Source: Paludibacteraceae bacterium (lineage in GTDB: Bacteria; Bacteroidota; Bacteroidia; Bacteroidales; Paludibacteraceae). Taken from it: a stretch of DNA of 59,720 nt. This document shows positions 17,639-26,795 of the stretch, piece after piece (position 1 is the first letter of the stretch; every line of letters starts with the position of its first letter). The DNA lies in NCBI GenBank assembly GCA_024405815.1, contig JAKSNX010000002.1:1-59720 (forward strand), in the 5' to 3' direction. Position numbers and translations under genes: made by a program. The notes beneath the pieces are model-generated. The model did not search any database. It worked only from the letters and a program-made list of their open reading frames with translations, and had not been told where the DNA came from.

Positions 17639-19249
17639 ATGAGTGCTACTAATTGTCCGGAAACCCCGAGACAGAAAATGATAAGTATGATGTACCTCGT
17701 TTACACCGCTTTGCTGGCGTTAAACGTATCTACTGACGTACTGAATGGCTTTACTGTAGTACAGAAGAGCTTAAAGCAGGCTATGGTCAGTGTAGAAGGT
17801 ATAAACAATAGCCTTATGGTGGAGTTTGCGAATAGCTACACACAAAACCCTGTTAAGGTAGGACCTCAGTATGCCAAAGCTCAGGAGGTTCAAAAAATGT
17901 CTGATGCCCTATATAACCAAATAGAGCAAATGAAAATCAGAATCATCCGTGAGTGCGACGGTCTTGACCCAGCTGTAGTTCCTGACGACAGCGTTACAGT
18001 AGAGAAACTACAGGCAAGGGATAATCTTGACAAATCTTACCAGATTGCAGTTTATGAAGGATATGGTCAGAGACTGAAAGACAGCATCAACGCATTCGCT
18101 GATTATACTGCAAAAATTGCAGAGGGTGATACAGCGTTACACGTAGTTAAAGATGAGGCCATAATTGCAACAATACGCCGAAACTTTGACACAAGTGACC
18201 AACCTAATCCTGAAGACCCTACAAACCCTACTACTTGGGAGGTTAGAATGTTTGAACACATGCCAGCCATTGCAGCCATGACATTGCTTACACAGTATCA
18301 ACAGGCAGTAAGAAACACAGAGTCTAACATTATCAAATACTTGCAGAGTGCTACAGAGGCAGGTGACTTCCGTGTAAACAAAATTACAGCAGAGGTTATT
18401 CCTGTATCGTCATACGTTACACGTGGCAGCCAATACGAGGCTCGTATTATTCTTGCTGCAGTTGACTCTACAAAACGTCCTAAGATAACAGTTAACGGAC
18501 AAGTTATAGAGGGTGAGGTTTATAGAGCTGGATGCGGTAGCCTTGGAGCATTTAATATTGCAGGTACTATAGATCTACCAAGAGCAGACGGCTCAGTAAA
18601 CTCATACGAGTTCCAATCATCTTACGTTGTAGGTGAGCCTACAGCTATTGTATCAGCAGATAAGATGAATGTATTTTACGCTGGTATAGATAACCCTATG
18701 AGTGTATCTGTTCCTGGTGTTCCTACACAGAATCTGTCAGTTTCCGCCACTAACGTAAAGAAACTTTCTCAGAAAGGTGCCGGTTGGGTTATAGTTCCTG
18801 ACAAGGTAGGTGTAGAGTGCAAGATTAACGTTACAGTTAAGGGTGAGAACGGTAAAAATCAGGTTTTTGCACCTAAAATATTCCGTGTAAAACAATTGCC
18901 TCCTCCAGTTGCTTACATTGCATATAAAGAGAACGGAGCTCCCGCTAAATATAAAGGACAAAAACCATTCTCTAAAGCAAACCTTATAGGTGCAAGCGGC
19001 GTTCAGGCAGAATTGGACGATGCCGATATTGAAGCCAACTTCACTGTAGTAGGATTTAAGATGAAAGTGGTTGACTCTATGGGTAACTGGAAGACTGAGA
19101 TTTCAGAGAACTCTAACTTTACAGATAAACAGAAAGCTCTTATACGTGCTATGGGTAAAGGCAAGCAGTTCAATATATCTGAGGTTAAGGCAAAAGGTCC
19201 AGACGGACTTACCCGTATGCTTCCTACAATAGAAGTATTAGTAAATTAA
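17639..19249 (+). CDS. gldM: Type IX secretion / gliding motor protein GldM (PorM)
   Basis: GldM is the periplasmic shaft anchored by one helix inside the GldL pentamer, reaching up to the GldK/GldN ring. The 536 residues begin with the diagnostic CPETPRQKMISMMYLVYTAL, of which about 15-34 is the membrane helix with the conserved arginine just before it. A helical D1 domain extends to about 220, followed by beta-rich domains with PVSSYVTRGSQYEARI and VSVPGVPTQNLSVS. It ends at RMLPTIEVLVN, near the usual length of about 515-525. The gldN gene starts 9 bases later. Confidence 0.95.
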   Translation: MSATNCPETPRQKMISMMYLVYTALLALNVSTDVLNGFTVVQKSLKQAMVSVEGINNSLMVEFANSYTQNPVKVGPQYAKAQEVQKMSDALYNQIEQMKIRIIRECDGLDPAVVPDDSVTVEKLQARDNLDKSYQIAVYEGYGQRLKDSINAFADYTAKIAEGDTALHVVKDEAIIATIRRNFDTSDQPNPEDPTNPTTWEVRMFEHMPAIAAMTLLTQYQQAVRNTESNIIKYLQSATEAGDFRVNKITAEVIPVSSYVTRGSQYEARIILAAVDSTKRPKITVNGQVIEGEVYRAGCGSLGAFNIAGTIDLPRADGSVNSYEFQSSYVVGEPTAIVSADKMNVFYAGIDNPMSVSVPGVPTQNLSVSATNVKKLSQKGAGWVIVPDKVGVECKINVTVKGENGKNQVFAPKIFRVKQLPPPVAYIAYKENGAPAKYKGQKPFSKANLIGASGVQAELDDADIEANFTVVGFKMKVVDSMGNWKTEISENSNFTDKQKALIRAMGKGKQFNISEVKAKGPDGLTRMLPTIEVLVN

Positions 19250-19258
19250 TATATCAAT

Positions 19259-20188
19259 ATGAAATCAATTTATAAAACATTACTTATAGGTATTACGGCA
19301 TTTATAGCCATACCTATGACAGCACAGGAGACCGCACTGGAACCTGAACAGGAGACTGTACAGGCAGCACAGAATACAGAAAACTCTTTCTTTGATGGTA
19401 ATGGTGGTGTTATAGATTCTAATTTGCCTACAAGTATAGACCTTAGTGAAAGAAAGCCTATAGAATATAACAATCCACGTACAGACGATGTGGTATGGCA
19501 ACAGGTTGTATATAGAATTATTGATTTGCGTGAGAAAATCAACTTCCCTCTATACTTCCCTATTTTGTCCGGAGACCACAGACAAAGTCTCTTTACAACC
19601 ATATTCCGTCTTCATGAGCAGGGAAAAATAAAGGGTTTTGAGTACGAGGATACACGTGAGATATTCACAAAGGAGAAAGAGGTTAAGTTTGATGATATAC
19701 TTAAGAAGTATGGTGTAATGATTACATACAACATAGACTCTCTTAGTGGTGACACTTTAGGCCAATCAGTTGATGAAGTTGATATTCCAAACAGAGATGT
19801 TATAAAATACTATCTTAAAGAGGTTTGGTATTTTGACAAGAATAACTCCACTTATAATGTAAGAATCTTAGCTATATGTCCTAAGATTTACACTATGAAC
19901 AATGATGGCGCTCTTGAGAGTAACCCTATTGCTTGGTATCCTTTTGATATGCTCAGACCATATCTTGCACAGCAGGAGGCTCTGCTTACAGATGCCAACA
20001 ACGGTGCCCGTGAGACAATGGATGATTTGTTCATAAAACGTAAATTCGGCAGTTATATCTACAAGATGTCCAACACAAGAAACAGAAACCTTATAGAGTA
20101 TAACGTTAATACCGAAGAGGCTCATAAAGAGCAGAATAGAATCAAGACAATGCTTATAAATTACGAGCAGGATCTCTGGGAGTATTGA
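19259..20188 (+). CDS. gldN: Type IX secretion / gliding protein GldN (PorN)
   Basis: GldN is the periplasmic partner of GldK in the secretion ring. The 309 residues start with a signal peptide (cleaved near MTAQ, about residue 22) and a glutamate-rich spacer. The conserved domain follows with DVVWQQVVYRIIDLREKINFPLYFP, VWYFDKNNSTYNVRILAICP, and the C-terminal DDLFIKRKFGSYIYKMSNTRNR. It closes the operon: a strong hairpin terminator begins 18 bases after the stop. Confidence 0.95.
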   Translation: MKSIYKTLLIGITAFIAIPMTAQETALEPEQETVQAAQNTENSFFDGNGGVIDSNLPTSIDLSERKPIEYNNPRTDDVVWQQVVYRIIDLREKINFPLYFPILSGDHRQSLFTTIFRLHEQGKIKGFEYEDTREIFTKEKEVKFDDILKKYGVMITYNIDSLSGDTLGQSVDEVDIPNRDVIKYYLKEVWYFDKNNSTYNVRILAICPKIYTMNNDGALESNPIAWYPFDMLRPYLAQQEALLTDANNGARETMDDLFIKRKFGSYIYKMSNTRNRNLIEYNVNTEEAHKEQNRIKTMLINYEQDLWEY

Positions 20189-20206
20189 TTAGCATAAAAT
20201 TAAATA

Positions 20207-20241
20207 AAAAAGCCGAAACGTAAATAACGTTTCGGCTTTTT
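20207..20241 (+). terminator. Rho-independent terminator of the type IX secretion operon
   Basis: Arms AAAAAGCCGAAACGT (20207-20221) and ACGTTTCGGCTTTTT (20227-20241) with a 5-base loop and a T run. It is nearly symmetrical, so it could work in both directions. Confidence 0.93.
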
Positions 20242-20323
20242 TATTTGGAAAAATATGAGTAAATTTGCAGTTTATTATGTATCTTGCATAAAATATAAGT
20301 AGGATTGTTCCGTTTATATGTAA

Positions 20324-21022
20324 ATGAAGAACTTAGAAAGGTTAAAACATTTATTTATAGTGCTTATTATAAGCCTTTTGGCTATAGATGCATCGGCGGA
20401 GTACAATCATGAGCTTGGCGTTACCGGTGGTGTGTCGTTCTATTTGGGAGACGCTAACTATAAGACCCCGTTCTGGAAGCCAAGAATGGCAGTCGGCGGT
20501 ATGTACAGATACAATATAGACACCCGTTGGGCTATAAAGGTAAGTGCCATATATGCTCAGGTAGAGGGAGATACAAGAGATTTTGGCTATATATTGCCTG
20601 GTGTGGAGTATGCCACATTTAAAAGAAGTTATGTAGATGCCTCGCTTAGCGTTGAGTTTAATTTTTTTGACATCGGGGAGGCGAAATACGCAATAGGTCA
20701 ATACAAAGCCACCCCATATATTATGGTAGGAGTAGGACTTACAGCCTACAGTGACCTTTTGAATGCTAAAAACATGTACCACGTAAACATACCTGTGGGA
20801 ATTGGAGGCAAATGGAAGATAAACAAGCGTTTCACCCTTGGTTTGGAATGGACAATACATAAAATGTTTATTGATGACTTTGATGTCACATCATCAAGCA
20901 ACATAATATTGGACAATCCGTACAAAACCAAGAAGAACGGATTTTTTGATACGGACTGGTACTCTATCTGTAATTTATATCTAACAGTAAACCTGTTTGA
21001 CACTAAACGTTTTTGTAGATAA
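20324..21022 (+). CDS. porG: PorG-like outer-membrane beta-barrel (DUF6089)
   Basis: A 232-residue outer-membrane barrel with a signal peptide (cleaved after DASA, about 26), starting EYNHELGVTGGVSFYLGDANYK. In Porphyromonas the homologous protein PorG is associated with the GldK/GldN rings and is needed for type IX secretion. Its gene sits beside uppS and the BamA gene, exactly as here. Barrel strands alternate, for example RMAVGGMYRYNID, WAIKVSAIYAQ and YIMVGVGLTAY. A possible -7 box TAAATTTG lies at 20260-20267. The uppS ATG follows its stop by one base. The PorG name rests on context plus family, so it is a little less certain than gldK-N. Confidence 0.78.
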   Translation: MKNLERLKHLFIVLIISLLAIDASAEYNHELGVTGGVSFYLGDANYKTPFWKPRMAVGGMYRYNIDTRWAIKVSAIYAQVEGDTRDFGYILPGVEYATFKRSYVDASLSVEFNFFDIGEAKYAIGQYKATPYIMVGVGLTAYSDLLNAKNMYHVNIPVGIGGKWKINKRFTLGLEWTIHKMFIDDFDVTSSSNIILDNPYKTKKNGFFDTDWYSICNLYLTVNLFDTKRFCR

Positions 21023-21023
21023 T

Positions 21024-21770
21024 ATGAGCGATTTTAAGGATAAAATAAATTTAGACGCACTACCCCAGCACGTTGCCATAATAATGGACGGCAACGGCAG
21101 ATGGGCTAAGGCAAACGGCAAGCCACGTGTTTTTGGACACACTAACGGCGTAAAATCTGTACGAGCAGTTACAGAGGCGGCGGCAGAGCTGCAAATAAAA
21201 TATCTGACCCTTTATGCCTTCTCTACAGAGAATTGGAATCGTCCGGCAGAGGAGGTCAGTGCCTTAATGGGTCTGCTTGTATCCACCATCGAGTCTGAGA
21301 CAGAGACTCTTTTAAAGAACAACGTAAGGCTTACCACTATAGGAGATACCAAGCGTCTGCCTAAACCTGTATATGACAAACTTAAAGAGTGTATTGCCAA
21401 GACAGCAGGCTGCACAGGCACCACTCTTAATTTGGCTCTGAGCTACTCATCACGATGGGAGATTAGAGAGATGGTAAAAAGCATCAGCTCAGATGTTAAA
21501 AACGGCAAAATAGAGCCTGACTGCATAACTGATGATACTATTGCATCTTATATGGCAACCAAGGATATGCCTGACCCAGAACTACTTATACGCACAAGCG
21601 GAGAGTATCGCATAAGTAATTTCCTTTTATGGCAACTTGCATACACAGAACTCTATTTTACTCCTGTTATGTGGCCCGATTTTACAAAAGAGCACTTTTT
21701 TGAGATTATTGCAAATTACCAAACCCGCGAGCGCCGTTTTGGAATGACAGGCGAGCAAATAGCAAAATAA
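21024..21770 (+). CDS. uppS: Isoprenyl transferase (undecaprenyl diphosphate synthase)
   Basis: Extends farnesyl diphosphate with IPP in cis to undecaprenyl diphosphate, the lipid carrier for peptidoglycan and surface glycans. The 248 residues from ATG 21024 carry the catalytic HVAIIMDGNGRWAK near residue 20, TLYAFSTENWNRP, and the C-terminal LLIRTSGEYRISNFLLWQ. An in-frame upstream start at 20997 lies inside porG and is less likely. It overlaps functionally with ispH in this window, which makes its precursors. bamA starts 2 bases after its stop. Confidence 0.95.
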   Translation: MSDFKDKINLDALPQHVAIIMDGNGRWAKANGKPRVFGHTNGVKSVRAVTEAAAELQIKYLTLYAFSTENWNRPAEEVSALMGLLVSTIESETETLLKNNVRLTTIGDTKRLPKPVYDKLKECIAKTAGCTGTTLNLALSYSSRWEIREMVKSISSDVKNGKIEPDCITDDTIASYMATKDMPDPELLIRTSGEYRISNFLLWQLAYTELYFTPVMWPDFTKEHFFEIIANYQTRERRFGMTGEQIAK

Positions 21771-21771
21771 C

Positions 21772-24387
21772 ATGAAGAGACTGTACCTGATAATTCTTAT
21801 ACTTACTGCCACCTCTGTTGCGGAGTTGCAGTCGCAAGTTTTATCTGAGACAGAGACAGAGACAGACATAGACTCCACTACCGTCATCACCTCTGAAGAG
21901 TTGCCCGATTTTGACTACAACAACCCACGTACATACGAGATAGAGGAGATTACCATATCGGGGAAGAACAATTATGAGGATTATGTACTTATAGGGTACT
22001 CAGGATTAAAAAAGGGGGAGAAAATAGAGATTCCAGGCGATGAAATAACAAACGTAATACGCCGTTTCTGGAAACAGGGACTGTTCTCTAACATAAAAAT
22101 AGAGGTGGTATCCATAAGGGGAAACAAGGTTTGGCTTAACATAAATCTGGACCAGCAACCTAAAATATCACGCATAAACATAATGGGGGTTAAAAAGAAG
22201 GAGCGTGAAGAGATAGAGAAAGGCATGGATATGGCAAAAGGGACTCAGATAACCCCTTACGTAATAGACAAGACCACTAAATATATAACCCGATATTTTA
22301 ACGACAAAGGCTACTATAATGCCCAAGTCTCCATTGTTCCGCGTGAGGACGATGCATCGGGTCTGAATAACATTGTGGATATAAGGGTGGAAAAAGGGAA
22401 TAAGGTTAAGGTTAACAGAATATTTTTTGAAGGCAATGACCAGATGAAGGCTCGTGTGCTTGACAAGGCTATGAAAAAGACCAATGACCGCAAGAACATT
22501 CTTAACCTTTTCCGTTCCAAAAAATTTATTCCATCTGAGTATGAGAACGATAAGGGGCTGCTTATAGAGAAATACAATGAGCATGGTTTCCGTGATGCCG
22601 TAATTCTAAAGGATAGTGTCTATCCCGATGAGAAGAAGCCCGAAAAATATGTGAACGTATATATTAAAGTGGAAGAGGGCAAGCGTTACCATTTCAGAAA
22701 CATAAATTGGGTAGGAAACACCATCTACCCTACAGACCATCTTAGACGTGTACTTGGCATTAAATACGGCGATGTCTATAACCAAAAGAAAATGAGCCAA
22801 CGTCTGTTTGAAGATGAGGACTGCGTAAGTAACCTTTATCTTGATAACGGTTACCTTTTCTTTAACCTGCAACCTGTGGAGACCACCATCATAGGAGACT
22901 CCATAGATATAGACCTTAGAATCAGCGAGGGAAGGCAAGCTACCATAAACAAGGTAAACATAGAGGGAAGCACCTATCTTTATGAGCATGTGGTAAGGCG
23001 TGAGTTAAGAACAAAGCCTGGCGATTTGTTCTGCAAATCAGATATTATGCGTTCTATGCGTGAACTTGCAGCCACAGGGCATTTCTCTACAGAACCCGGC
23101 AAGATGGATATAAGAACCGTACCAGACCCCGATAACGGCACAGTTGACCTTACATACGTACTTGAGGCAAAACGTAATGACCAGATAGAACTGTCGGCAG
23201 GTTGGGGTCAGACAGGTGTTGTGGGTACATTAAGTCTTAAGTTCACAAACTTCTCTCTAAAGAACCTGTTTAACTTTAAAATGTGGAAACCACTGCCACA
23301 GGGTGAGGGGCAGACCCTTATACTCAGGGCACAGACTAACGGTATGTACTATCAGGCATATAGTCTCTCATTCACAGAGCCATGGCTTGGCGGCAAGCGT
23401 CCCACCTCATTTAACTTTAATATCTACTACTCTATTCAGTCAGGTGTGAGCAATGCCTACAGTTCATCTTACAATAACGGCTACTACTATGATTCCTATT
23501 CATATAACTCTTGGTATTCAGACTCTTACGACCCCGATAAATATATAAAGATATTTGGTGTGTCAGCCTCTATAGGTACCAGACTCAAATGGCCCGATGA
23601 CTATTTCACCCTATCGGGTATAATATCTTATCAACGGTACAACCTTAGCAAATGGGACTATTTTGCCCTAAGCACAGGTATCAGCAATAACTTTAACATA
23701 GGTGTGATATGGGAGAGAAATTCATTTGACCAACCTATCTACACCACTAAGGGCTCTGACATCTCTTTAGGTCTTACACTTACGCCTCCGTATTCCGCAT
23801 TTGATAAGAATAAGGATTACTCAAAACTATCCACTCAGGATATATATCGTTGGGTTGAGTATTATAAGATTAAATTCAAAGCCAAATTTTTTGTACCACT
23901 TACTAAAGATAACAAACTTGTGTTTATGGGACGTGCTGAATTTGGATTCCTTGGATATTATAACTATAACAAGAGGTCTCCGTTTGAGACATTCTATGTA
24001 GGTGGTGACGGTATGTCGGGTTATAGCACCACATACGCCACAGAGACTGTTGCTCTGCGTGGTTACGCCAATGGCTCTCTTACCCCATATATAAATGGTT
24101 ATCAGGCAGGTAACATATATACTAAGTTTACATTGGAGTTAAGATACCCATTGGTAATGAAAAGCCAGACTATGGTTTGGGCTCTTGCCTTTGCAGAGGC
24201 AGGTAACTGCTGGTCTGAATATACAGACTTTAACCCTCTTGACATCAAGCGTTCACTTGGTGTGGGTGTAAGAGTATATATGCCTATGTTTGGTTTGCTT
24301 GGTGTGGATTGGGCATACGGATTTGACAAGGTGAACGGAATGCGTAGCGGTAGCCAATTCCACTTTATAATTGGTCAAGAGTTTTAA
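21772..24387 (+). CDS. bamA: Outer-membrane protein assembly factor BamA
   Basis: BamA inserts beta-barrel proteins into the outer membrane. The 871-residue precursor has a signal peptide (about 1-22), a serine/threonine/glutamate-rich spacer, five POTRA domains from about 60 to 480 (for example YHFRNINWVGNTIYPTDHLRRVLGIK), and a 16-strand barrel ending in the canonical terminal phenylalanine (FHFIIGQEF). One predicted surface loop at about residues 560-592 is extremely rich in tyrosine, serine and asparagine. It lies between uppS and two ompH chaperone genes, a conserved envelope-assembly order. Confidence 0.95.
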   Translation: MKRLYLIILILTATSVAELQSQVLSETETETDIDSTTVITSEELPDFDYNNPRTYEIEEITISGKNNYEDYVLIGYSGLKKGEKIEIPGDEITNVIRRFWKQGLFSNIKIEVVSIRGNKVWLNINLDQQPKISRINIMGVKKKEREEIEKGMDMAKGTQITPYVIDKTTKYITRYFNDKGYYNAQVSIVPREDDASGLNNIVDIRVEKGNKVKVNRIFFEGNDQMKARVLDKAMKKTNDRKNILNLFRSKKFIPSEYENDKGLLIEKYNEHGFRDAVILKDSVYPDEKKPEKYVNVYIKVEEGKRYHFRNINWVGNTIYPTDHLRRVLGIKYGDVYNQKKMSQRLFEDEDCVSNLYLDNGYLFFNLQPVETTIIGDSIDIDLRISEGRQATINKVNIEGSTYLYEHVVRRELRTKPGDLFCKSDIMRSMRELAATGHFSTEPGKMDIRTVPDPDNGTVDLTYVLEAKRNDQIELSAGWGQTGVVGTLSLKFTNFSLKNLFNFKMWKPLPQGEGQTLILRAQTNGMYYQAYSLSFTEPWLGGKRPTSFNFNIYYSIQSGVSNAYSSSYNNGYYYDSYSYNSWYSDSYDPDKYIKIFGVSASIGTRLKWPDDYFTLSGIISYQRYNLSKWDYFALSTGISNNFNIGVIWERNSFDQPIYTTKGSDISLGLTLTPPYSAFDKNKDYSKLSTQDIYRWVEYYKIKFKAKFFVPLTKDNKLVFMGRAEFGFLGYYNYNKRSPFETFYVGGDGMSGYSTTYATETVALRGYANGSLTPYINGYQAGNIYTKFTLELRYPLVMKSQTMVWALAFAEAGNCWSEYTDFNPLDIKRSLGVGVRVYMPMFGLLGVDWAYGFDKVNGMRSGSQFHFIIGQEF

Positions 24388-24397
24388 ACTTTTTTAT

Positions 24398-24405
24398 TAT
24401 CTTTG
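24398..24405 (+). promoter_or_regulatory. -7 box upstream of the first ompH gene
   Basis: TATCTTTG, 34 bases before the ATG and just after the bamA stop. It would let ompH-ompH-murI be expressed independently of bamA. No well-spaced -33 TTG was found. Confidence 0.5.
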
Positions 24406-24438
24406 CAGTCTAAAATACGTAATCAATAATTTTACAGT

Positions 24439-24951
24439 ATGAAAAGATTTGTTTTAGCATTTGCAGTTACGCTATTATCGGGTGCAGGATTATATGCCCA
24501 AAAATATGCGTTTATAGATACAGAGTATATTCTTAAGAACATACCCCAATATGAGAGTGCAAACCAACAGTTGGAGCAGAGTTCCAAGAAATGGCAGAAA
24601 GAGATAGAGGCACTTAACAATGAGGCTCAGACTCTGTACAAGAACTATCAGGCAGAGATGGTGTTCCTTACCGATGAGCAGAAACAGGAGAAAGAGAAGG
24701 AGATAGTGGCTAAAGAGACTGAGGCAAGTGAGCTTAAACGCAAGTATTTTGGCAACGATGGAGAGCTGTTCAAGAAAAAGGAGAGCCTTATGAAACCTAT
24801 ATATGAGGAACTTTATAACGGTTTAAAGGGCATTGCAGAATCTAAGGGTTACGCCGCCATCTGGGATAGGGCTACAGGTATGATTATGTTTGTAAATCCC
24901 AAGATAGATATCAGTGATGATTTATTAAATAATCTTGGATACGCTAAATAA
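24439..24951 (+). CDS. OmpH/Skp family periplasmic chaperone (first copy)
   Basis: Skp-type chaperones hold unfolded outer-membrane proteins in the periplasm for BamA. The 170 residues start with a signal peptide (MKRFVLAFAVTLLSGAGLYA, cleaved before QKYAF), then the OmpH motif FIDTEYILKNIPQYESA. A long charged coiled coil spans about 45-125 (QEKEKEIVAKETEASELKRK) and a short C-terminal domain closes the chain. It is a paralogue of the next gene, separated by heptad repeat A4. Confidence 0.92.
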   Translation: MKRFVLAFAVTLLSGAGLYAQKYAFIDTEYILKNIPQYESANQQLEQSSKKWQKEIEALNNEAQTLYKNYQAEMVFLTDEQKQEKEKEIVAKETEASELKRKYFGNDGELFKKKESLMKPIYEELYNGLKGIAESKGYAAIWDRATGMIMFVNPKIDISDDLLNNLGYAK

Positions 24952-24955
24952 GGGC

Positions 24956-24993
24956 AATGTATGATGTATGATGTATGATGTATGATGTATGAT
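24956..24993. repeat. Heptad repeat family A, copy A4
   Basis: Five tandem plus-strand TGATGTA units between the two ompH genes, starting 5 bases after the first gene's stop. Confidence 0.92.
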
Positions 24994-25022
24994 TCACAAG
25001 TAATATTAATAAATAAAAAATT

Positions 25023-25535
25023 ATGAAAAAGATTATTGTAGCAGTAATGCTTATGGTGCCGGCACTGCTTATGGCACAGGAGAATGTTAAATTGGGTTAT
25101 ATTAACAGAGAAGAGCTTATATCATCAATGCCAGAGTATGAGACTGCTCTAAAGCAACTTGAGGATATGAACCTTACATACAAACAAGAGGGACAAAAGC
25201 TTCAAGATGAATATATGAAAAAGCTTAATGAGTATCAAATAGCCCAAGATACTCTTGACTCTACAATCAAGCAATATAAAGAGACAGAACTACAGCGTCT
25301 TGGTCAGAGCATAGAGGAGTTTACTCAAAACGCACAGAATAACTTGCAAAAAAAGCAGCAAGAGCTTATGACACCTATTCTTGACAAGGCAAACAAAGCC
25401 ATCAAGCAAGTTGGTGATGAGAACGGCTACACCTACATTATGGAGGCAGGTGCCGGTCAGATTCTACCATACATAGGTGCAAAGGCAGAGAATGTAATGC
25501 CTCTTGTAAAAAAAGTGCTGAATTTAAGCAAATAA
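25023..25535 (+). CDS. OmpH/Skp family periplasmic chaperone (second copy)
   Basis: A second 170-residue Skp-like chaperone with a signal peptide (MKKIIVAVMLMVPALLMAQ), the OmpH motif LGYINREELISSMPEYETA, a coiled-coil body at about 45-125 and a conserved end (YTYIMEAGAGQILPYIG). It keeps the same length as its neighbour but has diverged in most positions. Tandem ompH genes after bamA are usual in Bacteroidales. murI follows within 10 bases. Confidence 0.92.
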   Translation: MKKIIVAVMLMVPALLMAQENVKLGYINREELISSMPEYETALKQLEDMNLTYKQEGQKLQDEYMKKLNEYQIAQDTLDSTIKQYKETELQRLGQSIEEFTQNAQNNLQKKQQELMTPILDKANKAIKQVGDENGYTYIMEAGAGQILPYIGAKAENVMPLVKKVLNLSK

Positions 25536-25544
25536 GATGCACCC

Positions 25545-26366
25545 ATGAATAATGGGGCATCTATAGGAATTTTTGATTCCGGGTATGGCGGACTTACCAT
25601 ACTTAGTGAAATTAGGGCATTGATGCCAGAGTATAATTACATATACCTTGGCGATAATGCCCGAACTCCGTATGGTACCCGTTCATTTGATGTTGTATAT
25701 CGCTACACCCTTGAGAATGTGAAAAAACTGTTCTCAATGGGGTGTAGCCTTGTTATTTTAGCGTGCAACACAGCATCAGCCAAGGCACTTAGAACCATAC
25801 AGCAGAACGATTTGCCACGCATAGCACCAGATAAGAGGGTGCTTGGCGTTATACGCCCCACCACAGAGATAGCAGGCACACTTACTAAAAACGGGCACAT
25901 CGGGTTATTTGGCACAGAAGGCACCATAGACTCTATGTCTTATAACATAGAGATAGCTAAAATGTTTCCCGATGTAAAAGTTACAGGACAGGCTTGCCCT
26001 ATGTGGGTTCCCATTATAGAGAATGGTGAGGCGGACAGTGACGGAGCAGACTATTTTGTAAAGGAATATTGTTCCACGCTTATTGCCAAAGACCCGCAGA
26101 TAGACACCGTTATTTTGGCATGCACCCACTACCCTCTTCTAAAAGATAAAATACAGAGATACCTTCCAAGCGGAATAAGCGTAGTGAGCCAAGGTCCTAT
26201 AGTGGCTAAATCTCTAAAAAACTATCTTACAAAACATACTGATATTGAGTGCCAGATAGAAAAAGGGGGCGTTTGCACTTTCTACACCACAGAAAGCACA
26301 CAAAAATTCATAAAGAACGCATCTATATTTCTAAACACAGAAATTATAGCCCAAACAATAAACTAA
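25545..26366 (+). CDS. murI: Glutamate racemase
   Basis: Converts L-glutamate to D-glutamate for peptidoglycan. The 273 residues show the N-terminal IGIFDSGYGGLTILSEI, the first catalytic cysteine in LVILACNTASAKAL (about residue 73), and the second in VILACTHYPLLKD (about 190). The ATG at 25545 follows the ompH stop by 9 bases. It is the last gene of the envelope block and converges on folK with a 15-base gap. Confidence 0.95.
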   Translation: MNNGASIGIFDSGYGGLTILSEIRALMPEYNYIYLGDNARTPYGTRSFDVVYRYTLENVKKLFSMGCSLVILACNTASAKALRTIQQNDLPRIAPDKRVLGVIRPTTEIAGTLTKNGHIGLFGTEGTIDSMSYNIEIAKMFPDVKVTGQACPMWVPIIENGEADSDGADYFVKEYCSTLIAKDPQIDTVILACTHYPLLKDKIQRYLPSGISVVSQGPIVAKSLKNYLTKHTDIECQIEKGGVCTFYTTESTQKFIKNASIFLNTEIIAQTIN

Positions 26367-26381
26367 TATTATGGGTGGATT

Positions 26382-26795
26382 CTATAGAATCTCCTTTAGA
26401 GGTTTTAGAACAAAGTCCCTCTCCTGCATTCGTGGGTGAGGGATTTTAAGTTCTGGCGTGTCTATTTTTACATCGCCGTAAATAAGAATGTCTATATCTA
26501 TTATGCGGTCTGAATATACTCCGTTATGGCTCTTCTCAAGCCTGCCCATAGAGCGTTCTACATCTTGTGTGGTATGCAGCAACTCTTGTGGTGTAAGTGC
26601 CGTGGAAACACAAACAACGCAGTTAAGAAAATTGTTAGGGGAATCAAAACCTACAGGCTCTGTCTCAATAACAGAAGATACCGCCTCTATATGACCAACC
26701 CTCTCCCCTATAAGAGAGAGGGCTTTGTCTATATTTGCTTGTCTATCACCAAGATTGGTGCCAATAGACAGATAAACTTTATTGTTTGTTTGCAC
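26382..26795 (-). CDS. folK: 2-amino-4-hydroxy-6-hydroxymethyldihydropteridine diphosphokinase
   Basis: FolK (HPPK) transfers pyrophosphate from ATP to the pterin in folate synthesis. Motifs are YLSIGTNLGDR at the N-terminus, EPVGFDSPNNFLNCVV, the metal-binding DRIIDIDILIYGD and HPRMQERDFVLKPL. There is no ATG near the start. I chose GTG at 26795, giving 137 residues and the normal few residues before VYLSIG. TTG codons at 26807 and 26816 are alternatives. In every case the start lies inside the end of typA, so the two are translationally coupled. Confidence 0.9.
   Translation of the reverse strand: MQTNNKVYLSIGTNLGDRQANIDKALSLIGERVGHIEAVSSVIETEPVGFDSPNNFLNCVVCVSTALTPQELLHTTQDVERSMGRLEKSHNGVYSDRIIDIDILIYGDVKIDTPELKIPHPRMQERDFVLKPLKEIL

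Noticed and set aside
24956..24993. Tandem repeats considered as a CRISPR array
   Set aside because: The unit is only 7 bases with no spacers and there are no cas genes in the window.
26378..26391. Palindrome GATTCTATAGAATC between murI and folK, considered as a terminator
   Set aside because: The stem is short and AT-rich, is not followed by a T run on either strand, and includes the folK stop codon.
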